Source of the DNA: JAVVPO01 sp036655715
GTDB lineage: Bacteria > Bacillota > Clostridia > Lachnospirales > Cellulosilyticaceae
Reading direction: 5' to 3'
Assembly (NCBI GenBank): GCA_036655715.1
Contig: JAVVPO010000046.1
Coordinates: 1-19,695 of the forward strand
Length of the DNA: 19,695 bases
The translations under genes were made by a program, and so were the position numbers. This document shows positions 6,470-13,795 of the stretch, piece after piece. The number at the start of each line of letters is the position of its first letter. The stretch's first letter is position 1. Below the pieces are notes generated by a model. It was not told where the DNA came from and ran no database searches. It saw only the letters and a list, made by a program, of their open reading frames with translations.

Positions 6470-7472
6470 TTCTCTCTACTCTATAGCCACTTCGATAGAT
6501 CTCTACCTCTTCCATAGATAATCCTTCGATGAATTCTTTTTTAATTTGCAAAAAATGTTCTATATCATTGAGGTATTGATAAAGCATTGCTCTATTTTCA
6601 AACTCTTCTCTGGTACTTGGTAGCTTTGATTGCTTAAAGCCTTCTCTTAGCTCTTTAAGTTCCTCTAGAAGTTCTTTCGCAGTAATCTCACCATGTATAG
6701 AGTCCGCTACTCTATTGGCAAAATCTGAGACGATTGTTGTCTCTTCAAAACTCATGAAAAATCTATAAAAATGCTCTCTCATATATTCCATCACTTGAAA
6801 CTGCTTAGCTCTCATAGCAAAGTATCTCTCATACGGAGAAATAGTAGCAAAAATATGGTTATTGGAATGTTTATAGGCTTGCAATTCTGCCACTTTTATA
6901 TCTTCTTCTATTTGCTTAAAGTAGTTTTCTTCTTCTATACATACACTTTGTTCTTTAAGTGATCTAGCCATGCTATTAAATAGCTCATACATATTCTTTT
7001 CTATTTTCTGTCTATATTCAAAGAGTTCTCCTTCTATACTTGGCATATATAGATTTAATATAAGAGCTACTCCCGCTCCAACTATAAAGAGCAATAACTC
7101 ATTGGTTAGCAAATGAGTTGCTACGGATTCTTCTACTAGTAAGTGTGTTACTAATACAGATGCCATAACGATACCATCAACTATACCGCCCTTTGCCGCA
7201 ATAGGTATGAAGATCAATAAATAAATACCAAATACTACTGGATTATATCCTAGTATACTAAATAAGATACTTGAGATAATAAGTGCAATGCCTGTTGCCC
7301 ATAATCTCTTCGCCGCAATCTCTATAGACTGTCTTTTTGTTGCTTGTACACTAAGTATCGTAATAATTCCTGCCGATACAGCATATTTCAGCCCCAGCAT
7401 CGTTGCGAGTATAATAGCTATTGTCGTTCCTATTGCTGTTTTTAAAGTTCTTACACCTATTAATTTTTTAAT
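6459..7472 (-). CDS. ArAE_1/FUSC-family membrane exporter, apparent ATT start
   Basis: Aromatic acid exporter family 1 (DUF939/FUSC). The first ~140 residues hold about six hydrophobic segments with the family opening VRTLKTAIGTTIAIILATMLGLKYAVSAGIITILSVQAT. The rest is a soluble alpha-helical domain of the ArAE_1_C kind (about 150-337). The first ATG (7400) would cut away the conserved VRTLKTAIG segment and the first half of helix 1. Upstream in frame there is no ATG, GTG or TTG before a stop. An ATT at 7472-7470 sits 7 nt after AAGG (within AAGGTGAT), directly after the chrA2 stop, and would give MKKLIGVRTLKTAIG (337 residues). I therefore call the ATT, with the alternative that the base is a sequencing error for ATG. 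The substrate is unknown; aromatic acids are suggested by the family name. Confidence 0.82.
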   Translation of the reverse strand: MKKLIGVRTLKTAIGTTIAIILATMLGLKYAVSAGIITILSVQATKRQSIEIAAKRLWATGIALIISSILFSILGYNPVVFGIYLLIFIPIAAKGGIVDGIVMASVLVTHLLVEESVATHLLTNELLLFIVGAGVALILNLYMPSIEGELFEYRQKIEKNMYELFNSMARSLKEQSVCIEEENYFKQIEEDIKVAELQAYKHSNNHIFATISPYERYFAMRAKQFQVMEYMREHFYRFFMSFEETTIVSDFANRVADSIHGEITAKELLEELKELREGFKQSKLPSTREEFENRAMLYQYLNDIEHFLQIKKEFIEGLSMEEVEIYRSGYRVERRIF

Positions 7473-7483
7473 AATATCACCTT

Positions 7484-8050
7484 CTATAATTTAAATAAAA
7501 TACCAAGTACTGCACCTGCAGCTATATACACAATAGGATGTTTATCGCATTTTGCAATTGCCCATATGGTTAAAACGCATATTAATGTTGCTTTAATATT
7601 GATAAGGTCTACTATATTCCCACTTATATTATACTTATCCATATTAACTAAAGCAATCTTTGCTACTTCAAATCCCGCTGCTCCGATCAGTCCTGCGACT
7701 ACTGGTCGAATACCATAAAACCCTGATTGTACAATCTTTTGTTCCCTAAACTTTTTAAAGTAATGCGCTATTATAATAATGATAATAATAGATGGTGTTA
7801 TCAGTCCAAGTACTGCAACAATAGAGCCTAGAATATCCGCCGTTTTATACCCTACAAATGTCGCTGCATTCACACCTATTGCTCCTGGAGTAGATTCTGC
7901 AATGGCTATAATATCTAATAAATCTGAGCTTGTTATCCACCCAAATTGTTCTACGACTATCTTTTGTAAAAAAGGAATGGTTGCAAGCCCTCCCCCTACA
8001 GAAAATAATCCTATCTTAAAAAACACAAAATATAGGTCTAATATTATCAT
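7484..8050 (-). CDS. chrA: Short-chain ChrA-family transporter, second subunit
   Basis: A 188-residue single-domain (short-chain) CHR-superfamily membrane protein. The hallmark opening FFKIGLFSVGGGLATIPFLQK is at about residues 9-29, and STPGAIGVNAATFVGYK follows at about 53-69. At least four further hydrophobic segments are present. Short ChrA proteins come in tandem pairs that together replace one two-domain ChrA; characterised members export chromate or take part in sulfate/chromate antiport. Its ATG overlaps the TGA of the upstream chrA (ATGA, 8047-8050), so translation is coupled. GAGGTGAG precedes it. The family's usual TPGP reads TPGA here, so chromate as substrate is unproven. Confidence 0.87.
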   Translation of the reverse strand: MIILDLYFVFFKIGLFSVGGGLATIPFLQKIVVEQFGWITSSDLLDIIAIAESTPGAIGVNAATFVGYKTADILGSIVAVLGLITPSIIIIIIIAHYFKKFREQKIVQSGFYGIRPVVAGLIGAAGFEVAKIALVNMDKYNISGNIVDLINIKATLICVLTIWAIAKCDKHPIVYIAAGAVLGILFKL

Positions 8051-8595
8051 TGTATCTCACCTCTTTTTCTATCTGAAAAAATCCCTATAAGGGTAGCTGC
8101 TACAATCGCCCAAACCGGTGAAATAGGTAAGAATGCAACGACTAAGAATCCAACAACAAAAATCCCTAAAGTTACTTTATCTTTGACCGCTTGTCTTGCC
8201 ATTTTATAGACAGTCTGCACAATAAGTGCTACAACTATAATTCTAATGCCACCAAAAGCATGCTGAACTACTTTATATTCTATAAAGTTATCAAGAAACA
8301 TGGCAATAATAGTAATCACGATAATAGACGGTGTTACCATACCAAGTGTTGCTACGATTCCACCTACTATCCCACGTATTTTATACCCTATAAAAGTAGC
8401 AGTATTCACAGCAATAATACCTGGTGTAACTTGACCTATAGCATAATAATCCATTACCTCTTCATCTGTTGCCCATCCTCTTTTTTCTACAATCTCCTTT
8501 TGTATAAGTGGTAACATAGCGTATCCCCCACCAAAGGTAAATGCTCCCATTCTAAAAAAGACCATAAATAAATCTATTAATTGTTTCATATTCAT
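8047..8595 (-). CDS. chrA: Short-chain ChrA-family transporter, first subunit
   Basis: A 182-residue CHR-superfamily protein, first gene of the three-gene operon. The opening FFRMGAFTFGGGYAMLPLIQKEIV (about 13-36), then GQVTPGIIAVNTATFIGYK (about 54-72), define the family. Hydrophobic segments continue to near the C-terminus, which is short and basic (SDRKRGEIQ). The equivalent of TPGP reads TPGI. Start: ATG at 8595 is very close to AGGGG (3 nt); a second ATG at 8589 (spacing 9) is equally possible and gives 180 residues. Transcribed from the promoter at 8643-8671 and coupled to the second chrA by a 4-bp overlap. Confidence 0.87.
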   Translation of the reverse strand: MNMKQLIDLFMVFFRMGAFTFGGGYAMLPLIQKEIVEKRGWATDEEVMDYYAIGQVTPGIIAVNTATFIGYKIRGIVGGIVATLGMVTPSIIVITIIAMFLDNFIEYKVVQHAFGGIRIIVVALIVQTVYKMARQAVKDKVTLGIFVVGFLVVAFLPISPVWAIVAATLIGIFSDRKRGEIQ

Positions 8596-8642
8596 TATCC
8601 CCTATTCTATATCTATTTGAATATTAAATTATTTTCTATCTT

Positions 8643-8671
8643 ATTATAGCTTAATCATCTTCTTTCTTCAA
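8643..8671 (-). promoter_or_regulatory. SigA promoter of the chrA-chrA-ArAE operon
   Basis: On the minus strand: TTGAAG (8671-8666), 17-bp spacer, TATAAT (8648-8643). Confidence 0.75.
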
Positions 8672-8700
8672 ATAAGTTAATCTATACTTTTCCTATTTTC

Positions 8701-8729
8701 TTGAATAGACCAAAAACTTATTATATACT
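8701..8729 (+). promoter_or_regulatory. SigA promoter of the TraX-like gene
   Basis: TTGAAT (8701-8706), 17-bp spacer, TATACT (8724-8729), 24 bp before ATG. The two promoters in this divergent region are about 30 bp apart and do not overlap. Confidence 0.75.
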
Positions 8730-8753
8730 TGGTAAATAGGAGGTAATACCTTT

Positions 8754-9473
8754 ATGTTGAAATTAATTGCTATGTTTCTTATGCTCATAGATCATGCTGC
8801 ATTAGTATTTTTACCAGTAACTAATCCCCTCTATATCCTTTGTAGATTAGTGGGCCGCTTGGCTATGCCTATTTTTGCTTATAAAATCGCTTCTGGCTTT
8901 ATTTATACGAGTAACCTCGATAAATATATAAAAAGGGTAGGCCTCATGACCTTATGCGCCCAAATCCCCTTCATATGGATGATTACCGGCGCTACATTCC
9001 AGGAACTCTTCACCCTATCTTTTCTTACTACCCTTATATCTCACTGGAATGTAGGCTTAACTTTTGTATGCGCCTTGCTTATTCTGAAATTTTACAAAGA
9101 GCTTAGTGAATGCATCGCAAGATATCCTTCATTTAACATTATATACATAGCACTTCTAGGCCTTGTTGCCTTTGTTGCAGACTATGGTCTTTATGGTGTT
9201 ATGATGGTTATGACTTTCTATATGTTTATAGCGTATAAATTGACTTATACTAAGTGTACCCTCTTACTTGCCCTGTGTACGCTTCTTAGCTATTTATCCC
9301 CTCTATCTTTAGGACAATTCGATGGTTTCTTACTTCAATTACCTTGTCTATTTAGCTTGATTCTAATTAAAATAATACCAGATAGCAAATTTCCTTTGGG
9401 ACGTATCATTTGGTATAGTTTTTATCCCCTTCATATGCTCATTCTAGCTTTTTTAAGTAGCCTTATTTTTTAA
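8754..9473 (+). CDS. TraX-family membrane protein
   Basis: A 239-residue polytopic membrane protein with about seven hydrophobic segments. The start LKLIAMFLMLIDHAALVFLP and the segment VGRLAMPIFAYKIASGFIYTSNLDKYIKRVGLMTLCAQIPF are the clear TraX signatures (I-D-H, G-R-x-A-x-P-I-F, Y-x-x-R). WNVGLTF is also conserved. TraX of the F plasmid is required for N-acetylation of pilin; chromosomal Firmicutes homologues resemble acyltransferase-type membrane proteins and their substrates are unknown. AGGAGG (8738-8743) precedes ATG. No conjugation gene is near, so this is a chromosomal paralogue and not part of a transfer system. Confidence 0.87.
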   Translation: MLKLIAMFLMLIDHAALVFLPVTNPLYILCRLVGRLAMPIFAYKIASGFIYTSNLDKYIKRVGLMTLCAQIPFIWMITGATFQELFTLSFLTTLISHWNVGLTFVCALLILKFYKELSECIARYPSFNIIYIALLGLVAFVADYGLYGVMMVMTFYMFIAYKLTYTKCTLLLALCTLLSYLSPLSLGQFDGFLLQLPCLFSLILIKIIPDSKFPLGRIIWYSFYPLHMLILAFLSSLIF

Positions 9474-9557
9474 AATAATTTTATTCTTTGGTCATATTTT
9501 CTCCCCATAGCTCGTACATATAATATATATACATTAGAAATGAGGGGGAGAATTTAT

Positions 9558-10094
9558 ATGTCACATCCTATTACAGTCCAAAAGAGAAATACCAAACAAA
9601 GTTTAACCGCTTTACGCGCTAAAGGATCTATACCAGGTATCCTTTATGGTCAATCTTTAGCTAACTCTATCTCTATCGAAATAGCTCTTAAAGATTTACA
9701 AACACTTATCACTGTTACTTCAAATTCAACTATCTTTCCACTCCAACTAGGAGAAGAAACGTGTGATTGTATTCTTCGTGAATATCAAACAGATAGTTTA
9801 TGTAGCGAAATTCTTCATGTGGATTTTCAAGTCGTTAAAAAAGGTGAAATTGTTAAGATGAGTATCCCTGTTACCTATGAAGGCCTCGACTATCTAAAAA
9901 ATAAAAAGCTTATTATTGAAAAATCTATAGATAAACTTGCGGTTAAAGGCCCTGTTCAAAATCTTCCTCAAACTTTCATCGTTGATGTAGGTGCTCTTGA
10001 CAAAGGTGCTAAAATCTTTGCACAGACTGTCACACTCTCTCCGAACACAGAGTTACTTATTCATCCTGAAACGATTATCGCTACCGTTCAATAG
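9558..10094 (+). CDS. rplY: Ribosomal protein bL25 / general stress protein Ctc
   Basis: A 178-residue protein of the L25/TL5/Ctc family, which binds 5S rRNA in the large subunit. The N-terminal domain (about 1-92) has the hallmark QSLTALRAKGSIPGILYG and a following conserved block ending CILREYQTDSLCSEILHVDFQ. The C-terminal Ctc-type domain (about 95-178) contains VKMSIPVTYEG and ends HPETIIATVQ. The initiation codon is the ATG at 9558: GAGGGGGAG lies 7 nt before it. An in-frame ATG at 9540 would bury this site. Length is a little short of the typical 185-215 because the acidic C-terminal extension is missing. Confidence 0.9.
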   Translation: MSHPITVQKRNTKQSLTALRAKGSIPGILYGQSLANSISIEIALKDLQTLITVTSNSTIFPLQLGEETCDCILREYQTDSLCSEILHVDFQVVKKGEIVKMSIPVTYEGLDYLKNKKLIIEKSIDKLAVKGPVQNLPQTFIVDVGALDKGAKIFAQTVTLSPNTELLIHPETIIATVQ

Positions 10095-10129
10095 AAATAG
10101 GGGCTGTTGTGAAAACAGTCCCTATTTCT
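10093..10129 (+). terminator. Hairpin after the L25/Ctc gene, containing its stop codon
   Basis: A 16-bp stem (10093-10108 with 10114-10129, one G-T wobble) and 5-nt loop. The stop TAG (10092-10094) overlaps the base of the left arm. Only a weak T-rich tail follows. Confidence 0.75.
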
Positions 10130-10139
10130 TATTGTGCGA

Positions 10140-10172
10140 AACAAAAGCCTAGGAGATTCCTAAGCTTTTGTT
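10140..10172 (-). terminator. Hairpin at the 3' end of galM
   Basis: A 14-bp stem (10140-10153 with 10159-10172, one mismatch) with 5-nt loop. On the minus strand its descending arm reads GCTTTTGTTT, serving as the T-tract. The galM stop (10162-10160) lies inside the hairpin. Confidence 0.72.
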
Positions 10173-11200
10173 CCAAATTTAAATACTGTTCTTTTATTAT
10201 ACTTTTTCCCTACTTCAAGTATACTATCTTCTTTATAACATTGATTATACCCTATAGGAAGAGATTGTGTTTCAAAACATATACCATATCTAGGTGAGCC
10301 TATCTTATCATTATAAAGCATCAGTGGATCTGCAAAATTCATAGCATATACCACTACGGCTTTTTCATCCGTCTTAATGGTCATAAGACGCCCAGATACA
10401 GGATCATGATAATACGCATCTATATCAGAAGATTTCTTTAATACCCATGGATGATCATACCCTGACTGTAAGTCAGTTTCCTTGGCATCTATTTCTTTAC
10501 CAATGACCTTTGGCTCATTAAAATCAAAAGTTGTTGTATCTTTTACATCTATCCACTCTCCTGTTGGAATAGATTCTTCATCCAATTGGCATACTTTATC
10601 ACTATCGATGTACATCATATGCTCTAACACCTTAGCTTTAATATTCCCAGATAAATTAAAGTAACTATGATTTGTTAAATTAACTACAGTATCTTTATCT
10701 GTACTTGCTTTATAGTTTAAAATGAGTTCATTTTCATTGTTTAAAGTGTAGCTCACACTCACATCTAGATTCCCAGGATAACCTGCTTCTCCATCTGCAC
10801 TTGTACAACTCAATATAACCCTTACATAGTCTTTTTCTTCTTCTAACTTACTATCCCATATTTTTTTATGGAATCCAGCATCCCCACCATGCAATGTATT
10901 AGCATTATTATTAATGGTTAGCTCATAAGTCTTTCCTTTAATCTCGACTTGCCCCTTATGTATACGTCCGCCTGTCCTACCTATAATCGCCCCAAAGTAA
11001 GGTGGATTTTCTAAATAAGTTTCTAAATCCTTAAATCCTACTACTACATTTTCCATGTTCCCAACTTTATCTGGAACGATAATCTTAGTAATAATTCCCC
11101 CTAGACTTAAGCACTCTACTTTCATTCCATTATCATTTATTAATGTTATAACTTGAAATTCTTTTTCCCCAATACTTACTTGCTTTTTAGATATATGCAT
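10160..11200 (-). CDS. galM: Aldose 1-epimerase (mutarotase)
   Basis: A 346-residue galactose mutarotase, interconverting alpha and beta anomers of aldoses and feeding GalK. Family motifs are complete: GGIITKIIVPD near the start, GRTGGRI with R75, N101-T-L-H104-GG, the catalytic-acid region NLTNHSYFNLSG with H178, and the catalytic-base region ICFETQSLP with E310. An ATG at 11221 is in frame, but AAGGAGG (11213-11207) sits 6 nt before the ATG at 11200, which is therefore the start. The gene is divergent from the nucleotidyltransferase/kinase pair, and the gal island's other genes lie further right. No signal peptide, so cytoplasmic. Confidence 0.93.
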   Translation of the reverse strand: MHISKKQVSIGEKEFQVITLINDNGMKVECLSLGGIITKIIVPDKVGNMENVVVGFKDLETYLENPPYFGAIIGRTGGRIHKGQVEIKGKTYELTINNNANTLHGGDAGFHKKIWDSKLEEEKDYVRVILSCTSADGEAGYPGNLDVSVSYTLNNENELILNYKASTDKDTVVNLTNHSYFNLSGNIKAKVLEHMMYIDSDKVCQLDEESIPTGEWIDVKDTTTFDFNEPKVIGKEIDAKETDLQSGYDHPWVLKKSSDIDAYYHDPVSGRLMTIKTDEKAVVVYAMNFADPLMLYNDKIGSPRYGICFETQSLPIGYNQCYKEDSILEVGKKYNKRTVFKFGTKA

Positions 11201-11379
11201 TTCTTTCCTCCTTGATTTCATCTAACTCTCTATTTATATTTTATACTTATATTTAATATTTTTAAAGCTTTTTCGTTTTTTCTGCGTTCTAGGCGATTAA
11301 AATAATATTAGACTCGAACTTTTTCCTATAATATAGTACAATAGCTATATTATAAATATTACATAAGGGAGTGTTTTTT

Positions 11380-12309
11380 TTGATTGAACCAGTATTAGTA
11401 ATAATGGCGGCCGGGATGGGTAGCCGATATGGGGGACTTAAACAAATTGATCCTATTGGATCACAAGGGGAAATCATCATGGACTTTTCAGTTTATGATG
11501 CTATTCAAGCAGGATTCAAAAAAGTTGTTTTTATCATAAAAAAAGAAAATGAATTAGATTTCAAAGAAACTATTGGTGATAGATTATCAAAAATTATTGA
11601 TGTATCCTATGTCTATCAACAATTAGACCTATTACCAGCAGGCTATGAAGTGCCAGATGGCCGCGTAAAACCATGGGGTACAGGCCATGCTATTCTTTGC
11701 TGTAAAGATGTTGTTGATGGCCCCTTTGCAGCTATTAATGCTGATGATTATTATGGTCAGGAAGCTTTCAAACTTGTTTATGACTACTTAAAGCATCATC
11801 AAGATGATGAAAAATATCGTTATACCATGGTTGGCTATGTGTTAGAAAATACATTAACTGATCATGGCTATGTCGCTAGAGGTATCTGTGAGTCACAAAA
11901 TGGTTACTTAACAGGTATCAAGGAAAGAACTCATATAGAAAGAAAAGATGACCTCGTACAATTTCTTGAAGGTGATACCTATACACCTGTAGATCCTGCA
12001 TGTACTGTCTCTATGAATCTTTGGGGTTTTACATCAAGTTTCTTTAATGAACTTGAAATGAGATTTACTCAGTTTCTAGATCACGCACTCATTAATGACC
12101 CACTTAAAGCAGAATATTTTCTTCCAAATGTAGTTGGTACCCTCATTAACGAAGAATCAGCTACTGTTAAAGTATTAGAATCAAAAGATAAATGGTACGG
12201 CGTAACTTACAAAGAAGATAAACCTGTTGTAGTGGCTGCCATTCAAGCTTTAAAAGAAAAAGGTATTTATCCAGAAAATCTGTGGGAGGATTATATAAAT
12301 GAAAAATAA
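11380..12309 (+). CDS. Sugar-1-phosphate nucleotidyltransferase
   Basis: A 309-residue nucleotidyltransferase of the GT-A-like pyrophosphorylase fold (NTP_transferase). The nucleotide loop is MAAGMGSRYGGLKQIDP (residues 9-25) and the metal-binding NADDYYG is at 120-126. GHAIL (102-106) and NLWGF are also typical. The predicted reaction is NTP + sugar-1-phosphate to NDP-sugar + PPi. It overlaps the next gene, a sugar 1-kinase, by 11 bp, so its substrate is probably the kinase product; the nucleotide (UTP likely) is inferred. The start is probably TTG at 11380, 8 nt after AAGGGAG; a GTG at 11371 lies inside that ribosome binding site. It is not a GalU or GlmU of usual length or motif set. Confidence 0.85.
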   Translation: MIEPVLVIMAAGMGSRYGGLKQIDPIGSQGEIIMDFSVYDAIQAGFKKVVFIIKKENELDFKETIGDRLSKIIDVSYVYQQLDLLPAGYEVPDGRVKPWGTGHAILCCKDVVDGPFAAINADDYYGQEAFKLVYDYLKHHQDDEKYRYTMVGYVLENTLTDHGYVARGICESQNGYLTGIKERTHIERKDDLVQFLEGDTYTPVDPACTVSMNLWGFTSSFFNELEMRFTQFLDHALINDPLKAEYFLPNVVGTLINEESATVKVLESKDKWYGVTYKEDKPVVVAAIQALKEKGIYPENLWEDYINEK

Positions 12310-13414
12310 TATAAATTTTGATGAACTTAAAAACATTGCACAACAATTTAATTTCGATGGCGACATCACAAGCGTAGACCCTTGGGGGAATGGACATATC
12401 AATGATACGTTCGTTATTAAAATCATAACAAACAACATGCCTGGTAAATATATTCTTCAAAAAATTAATAAGAACGTATTTACAAACCCTGCTGAGGTTA
12501 TGGAAAACATCGAAAAAATCACTGCTCATTTAAAAACTAAAATTGCAGCTTACGGTGGGGATGTTAACCGTGAAACACTTAATATCATTCCCACTAAAGA
12601 GAATGCAAATTATGCTATTGATTCACAAGGTGATTACTGGCGTGTATTTGCTTTTATTGATCATGCTATTTCTTATGAAATCATTAGCAATCCTAATGAC
12701 TTCTATAACTCAGCTAAAGCTTTTGGTAAATTCCAGAAGCTACTTGCAGACTTCCCAGCAGACACATTACATGAAACGATTCCAAACTTCCATCATACCA
12801 TTAGCCGCTATGAGACGTTTTTAGAGGCAGTGAAAAATGATAAAATGGGACGCGCAAAAGATGTTCAATCGGATATCCAATTTGTAATAGATCGTAAACA
12901 AGATACTGAAACACTTTTACATATGCTAGAAGCTGGTGAATTACCACTTCGTGTAACGCACAATGATACTAAAATCAATAATGTTATGGTAGATGAGTCA
13001 ACAGGTGAAGGTATTTGTGTTATTGACTTAGATACAGTTATGCCTGGTTTATCTCTTTATGATTTTGGTGACTCTATTCGTTCTGGTGCTACATCTGGAC
13101 TTGAAGATGAACCAGACCTTTCAAAGATTTGGATGGAGCTTCCGCTCTTTGAGATTTATACAAAAGGATTCATGGAGTCCGTTGGTGATGCTTTAACTGA
13201 AAATGAAGTGCTTATGCTGCCTATGGGAGCTAAGGTTATGACCTTTGAATGTGGTATTCGTTTCTTGACAGACCACTTGAATGGTGATACTTACTTTAAG
13301 ATCCACAGAGAAGGCCATAATTTAGATCGTGCAAGAACGCAGTTTAAGCTTGTTTCGGATATGGAAGCTAAGTGGAGTGAGATGATGGGGATTGTGAAAA
13401 GTTATATTGGGTAA
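12299..13414 (+). CDS. NahK-like anomeric sugar kinase (APH fold)
   Basis: A 371-residue phosphotransferase of the aminoglycoside-phosphotransferase/choline-kinase fold. The blocks GNGHINDTFVI (30-40), YILQKINKNVF (51-61), RVTHNDTKINNVM (218-230, catalytic D223, N228) and VIDLDTVMPGLSLYDFGDSIR (metal-binding D243/D245) closely follow N-acetylhexosamine 1-kinase (NahK/LnpB) of bifidobacteria, as does the length. NahK makes GlcNAc/GalNAc-1-phosphate and also accepts some hexoses. AGGTTATGG-type coupling is replaced here by GGGAGGA about 10 nt upstream, inside the preceding gene. Beside galM and the gal operon the likely substrate is a Gal, GalNAc or GlcNAc unit; which one cannot be read from sequence. 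Confidence 0.87.
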   Translation: MKNNINFDELKNIAQQFNFDGDITSVDPWGNGHINDTFVIKIITNNMPGKYILQKINKNVFTNPAEVMENIEKITAHLKTKIAAYGGDVNRETLNIIPTKENANYAIDSQGDYWRVFAFIDHAISYEIISNPNDFYNSAKAFGKFQKLLADFPADTLHETIPNFHHTISRYETFLEAVKNDKMGRAKDVQSDIQFVIDRKQDTETLLHMLEAGELPLRVTHNDTKINNVMVDESTGEGICVIDLDTVMPGLSLYDFGDSIRSGATSGLEDEPDLSKIWMELPLFEIYTKGFMESVGDALTENEVLMLPMGAKVMTFECGIRFLTDHLNGDTYFKIHREGHNLDRARTQFKLVSDMEAKWSEMMGIVKSYIG

Positions 13415-13629
13415 ACCCTACATTGGGTAATAAAAGGGATGCCTTGGATTGATGGGGTAGTCCGCAAGAGGGGGGAGATGTCTTGCTTGGCTATTCATCC
13501 TCTTGAGGTGTCTCTTGTTTGTTGCTGGGTTTTTATTACTGGTTCTGTTATTAAAGGATTTTTTTGCTTTTGCTTGCGTTTACACTGTTTATTAAGCAGT
13601 CTTATCAACCTAGGAGAGGACTAATTCTT
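13415..13629. other. G/T-rich intergenic stretch without a convincing gene
   Basis: About 215 bp whose plus strand is unusually G- and T-rich for this window. A 61-codon frame (13439-13624) has no usable ribosome binding site and reads like noise. CAAGAGG (13465-13471) can pair with CCTCTTG (13499-13505), and ATTGGGTAA occurs twice around 13407-13432. It may hold a structured leader or small RNA for the micro-ORF downstream, or a decayed gene; neither is demonstrated. Confidence 0.4.
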
Positions 13630-13722
13630 ATGAAAGAGACCACAAAAAAGACCATATATGTAGTAGCAGTTGCGATAATGGGAAGTCTATCGGTTTTATT
13701 AATTCCATTGTTATTTAACTAA
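13630..13722 (+). CDS. 30-residue single-span membrane micro-protein
   Basis: A short frame encoding 30 residues: a Lys/Thr-rich head (MKETTKKT), one hydrophobic helix (about residues 9-28, IYVVAVAIMGSLSVLLIPLL) and FN at the end. AGGAGAGGA (13612-13620) gives a good ribosome binding site 9 nt before ATG. The charge pattern (basic head then helix) predicts an N-in single-span protein. It vaguely resembles short DUF4044-type proteins, but I do not claim membership. It lies between the sugar kinase and the VOC gene on the same strand. Confidence 0.6.
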   Translation: MKETTKKTIYVVAVAIMGSLSVLLIPLLFN

Positions 13723-13795
13723 TTCACTCATCATGAGTATTATATTAAATCAAATAAATGATTTTAATTAAAGTATAATAGAGGAGACATAGAAA

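Noticed and set aside
8754..9473. TraX as evidence for a conjugative element
   Set aside because: No relaxase, coupling protein, pilin or integrase is nearby; chromosomal TraX homologues are common in Clostridia.
13436..13450. GGATGCCTTGG, identical to a conserved piece near the 5' end of 23S rRNA
   Set aside because: The flanks do not match rRNA on either side, so the 11-base identity is taken as chance.
13415..13580. Minus-strand open frame rich in Pro/Arg ending ADYPINPRHPFYYPM
   Set aside because: No start codon with a ribosome binding site at the open end, and no recognisable family; probably a by-product of the composition.
13439..13624. Plus-strand 61-codon frame
   Set aside because: The AAAAGGG directly touches the ATG, residue composition is Cys/Leu noise, and it overlaps the ribosome binding site of the better micro-ORF.
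13774..13779. TATAAT as promoter of the VOC gene
   Set aside because: It is only 16 bp before the ATG region's ribosome binding site ends; the transcript start would fall on that site.
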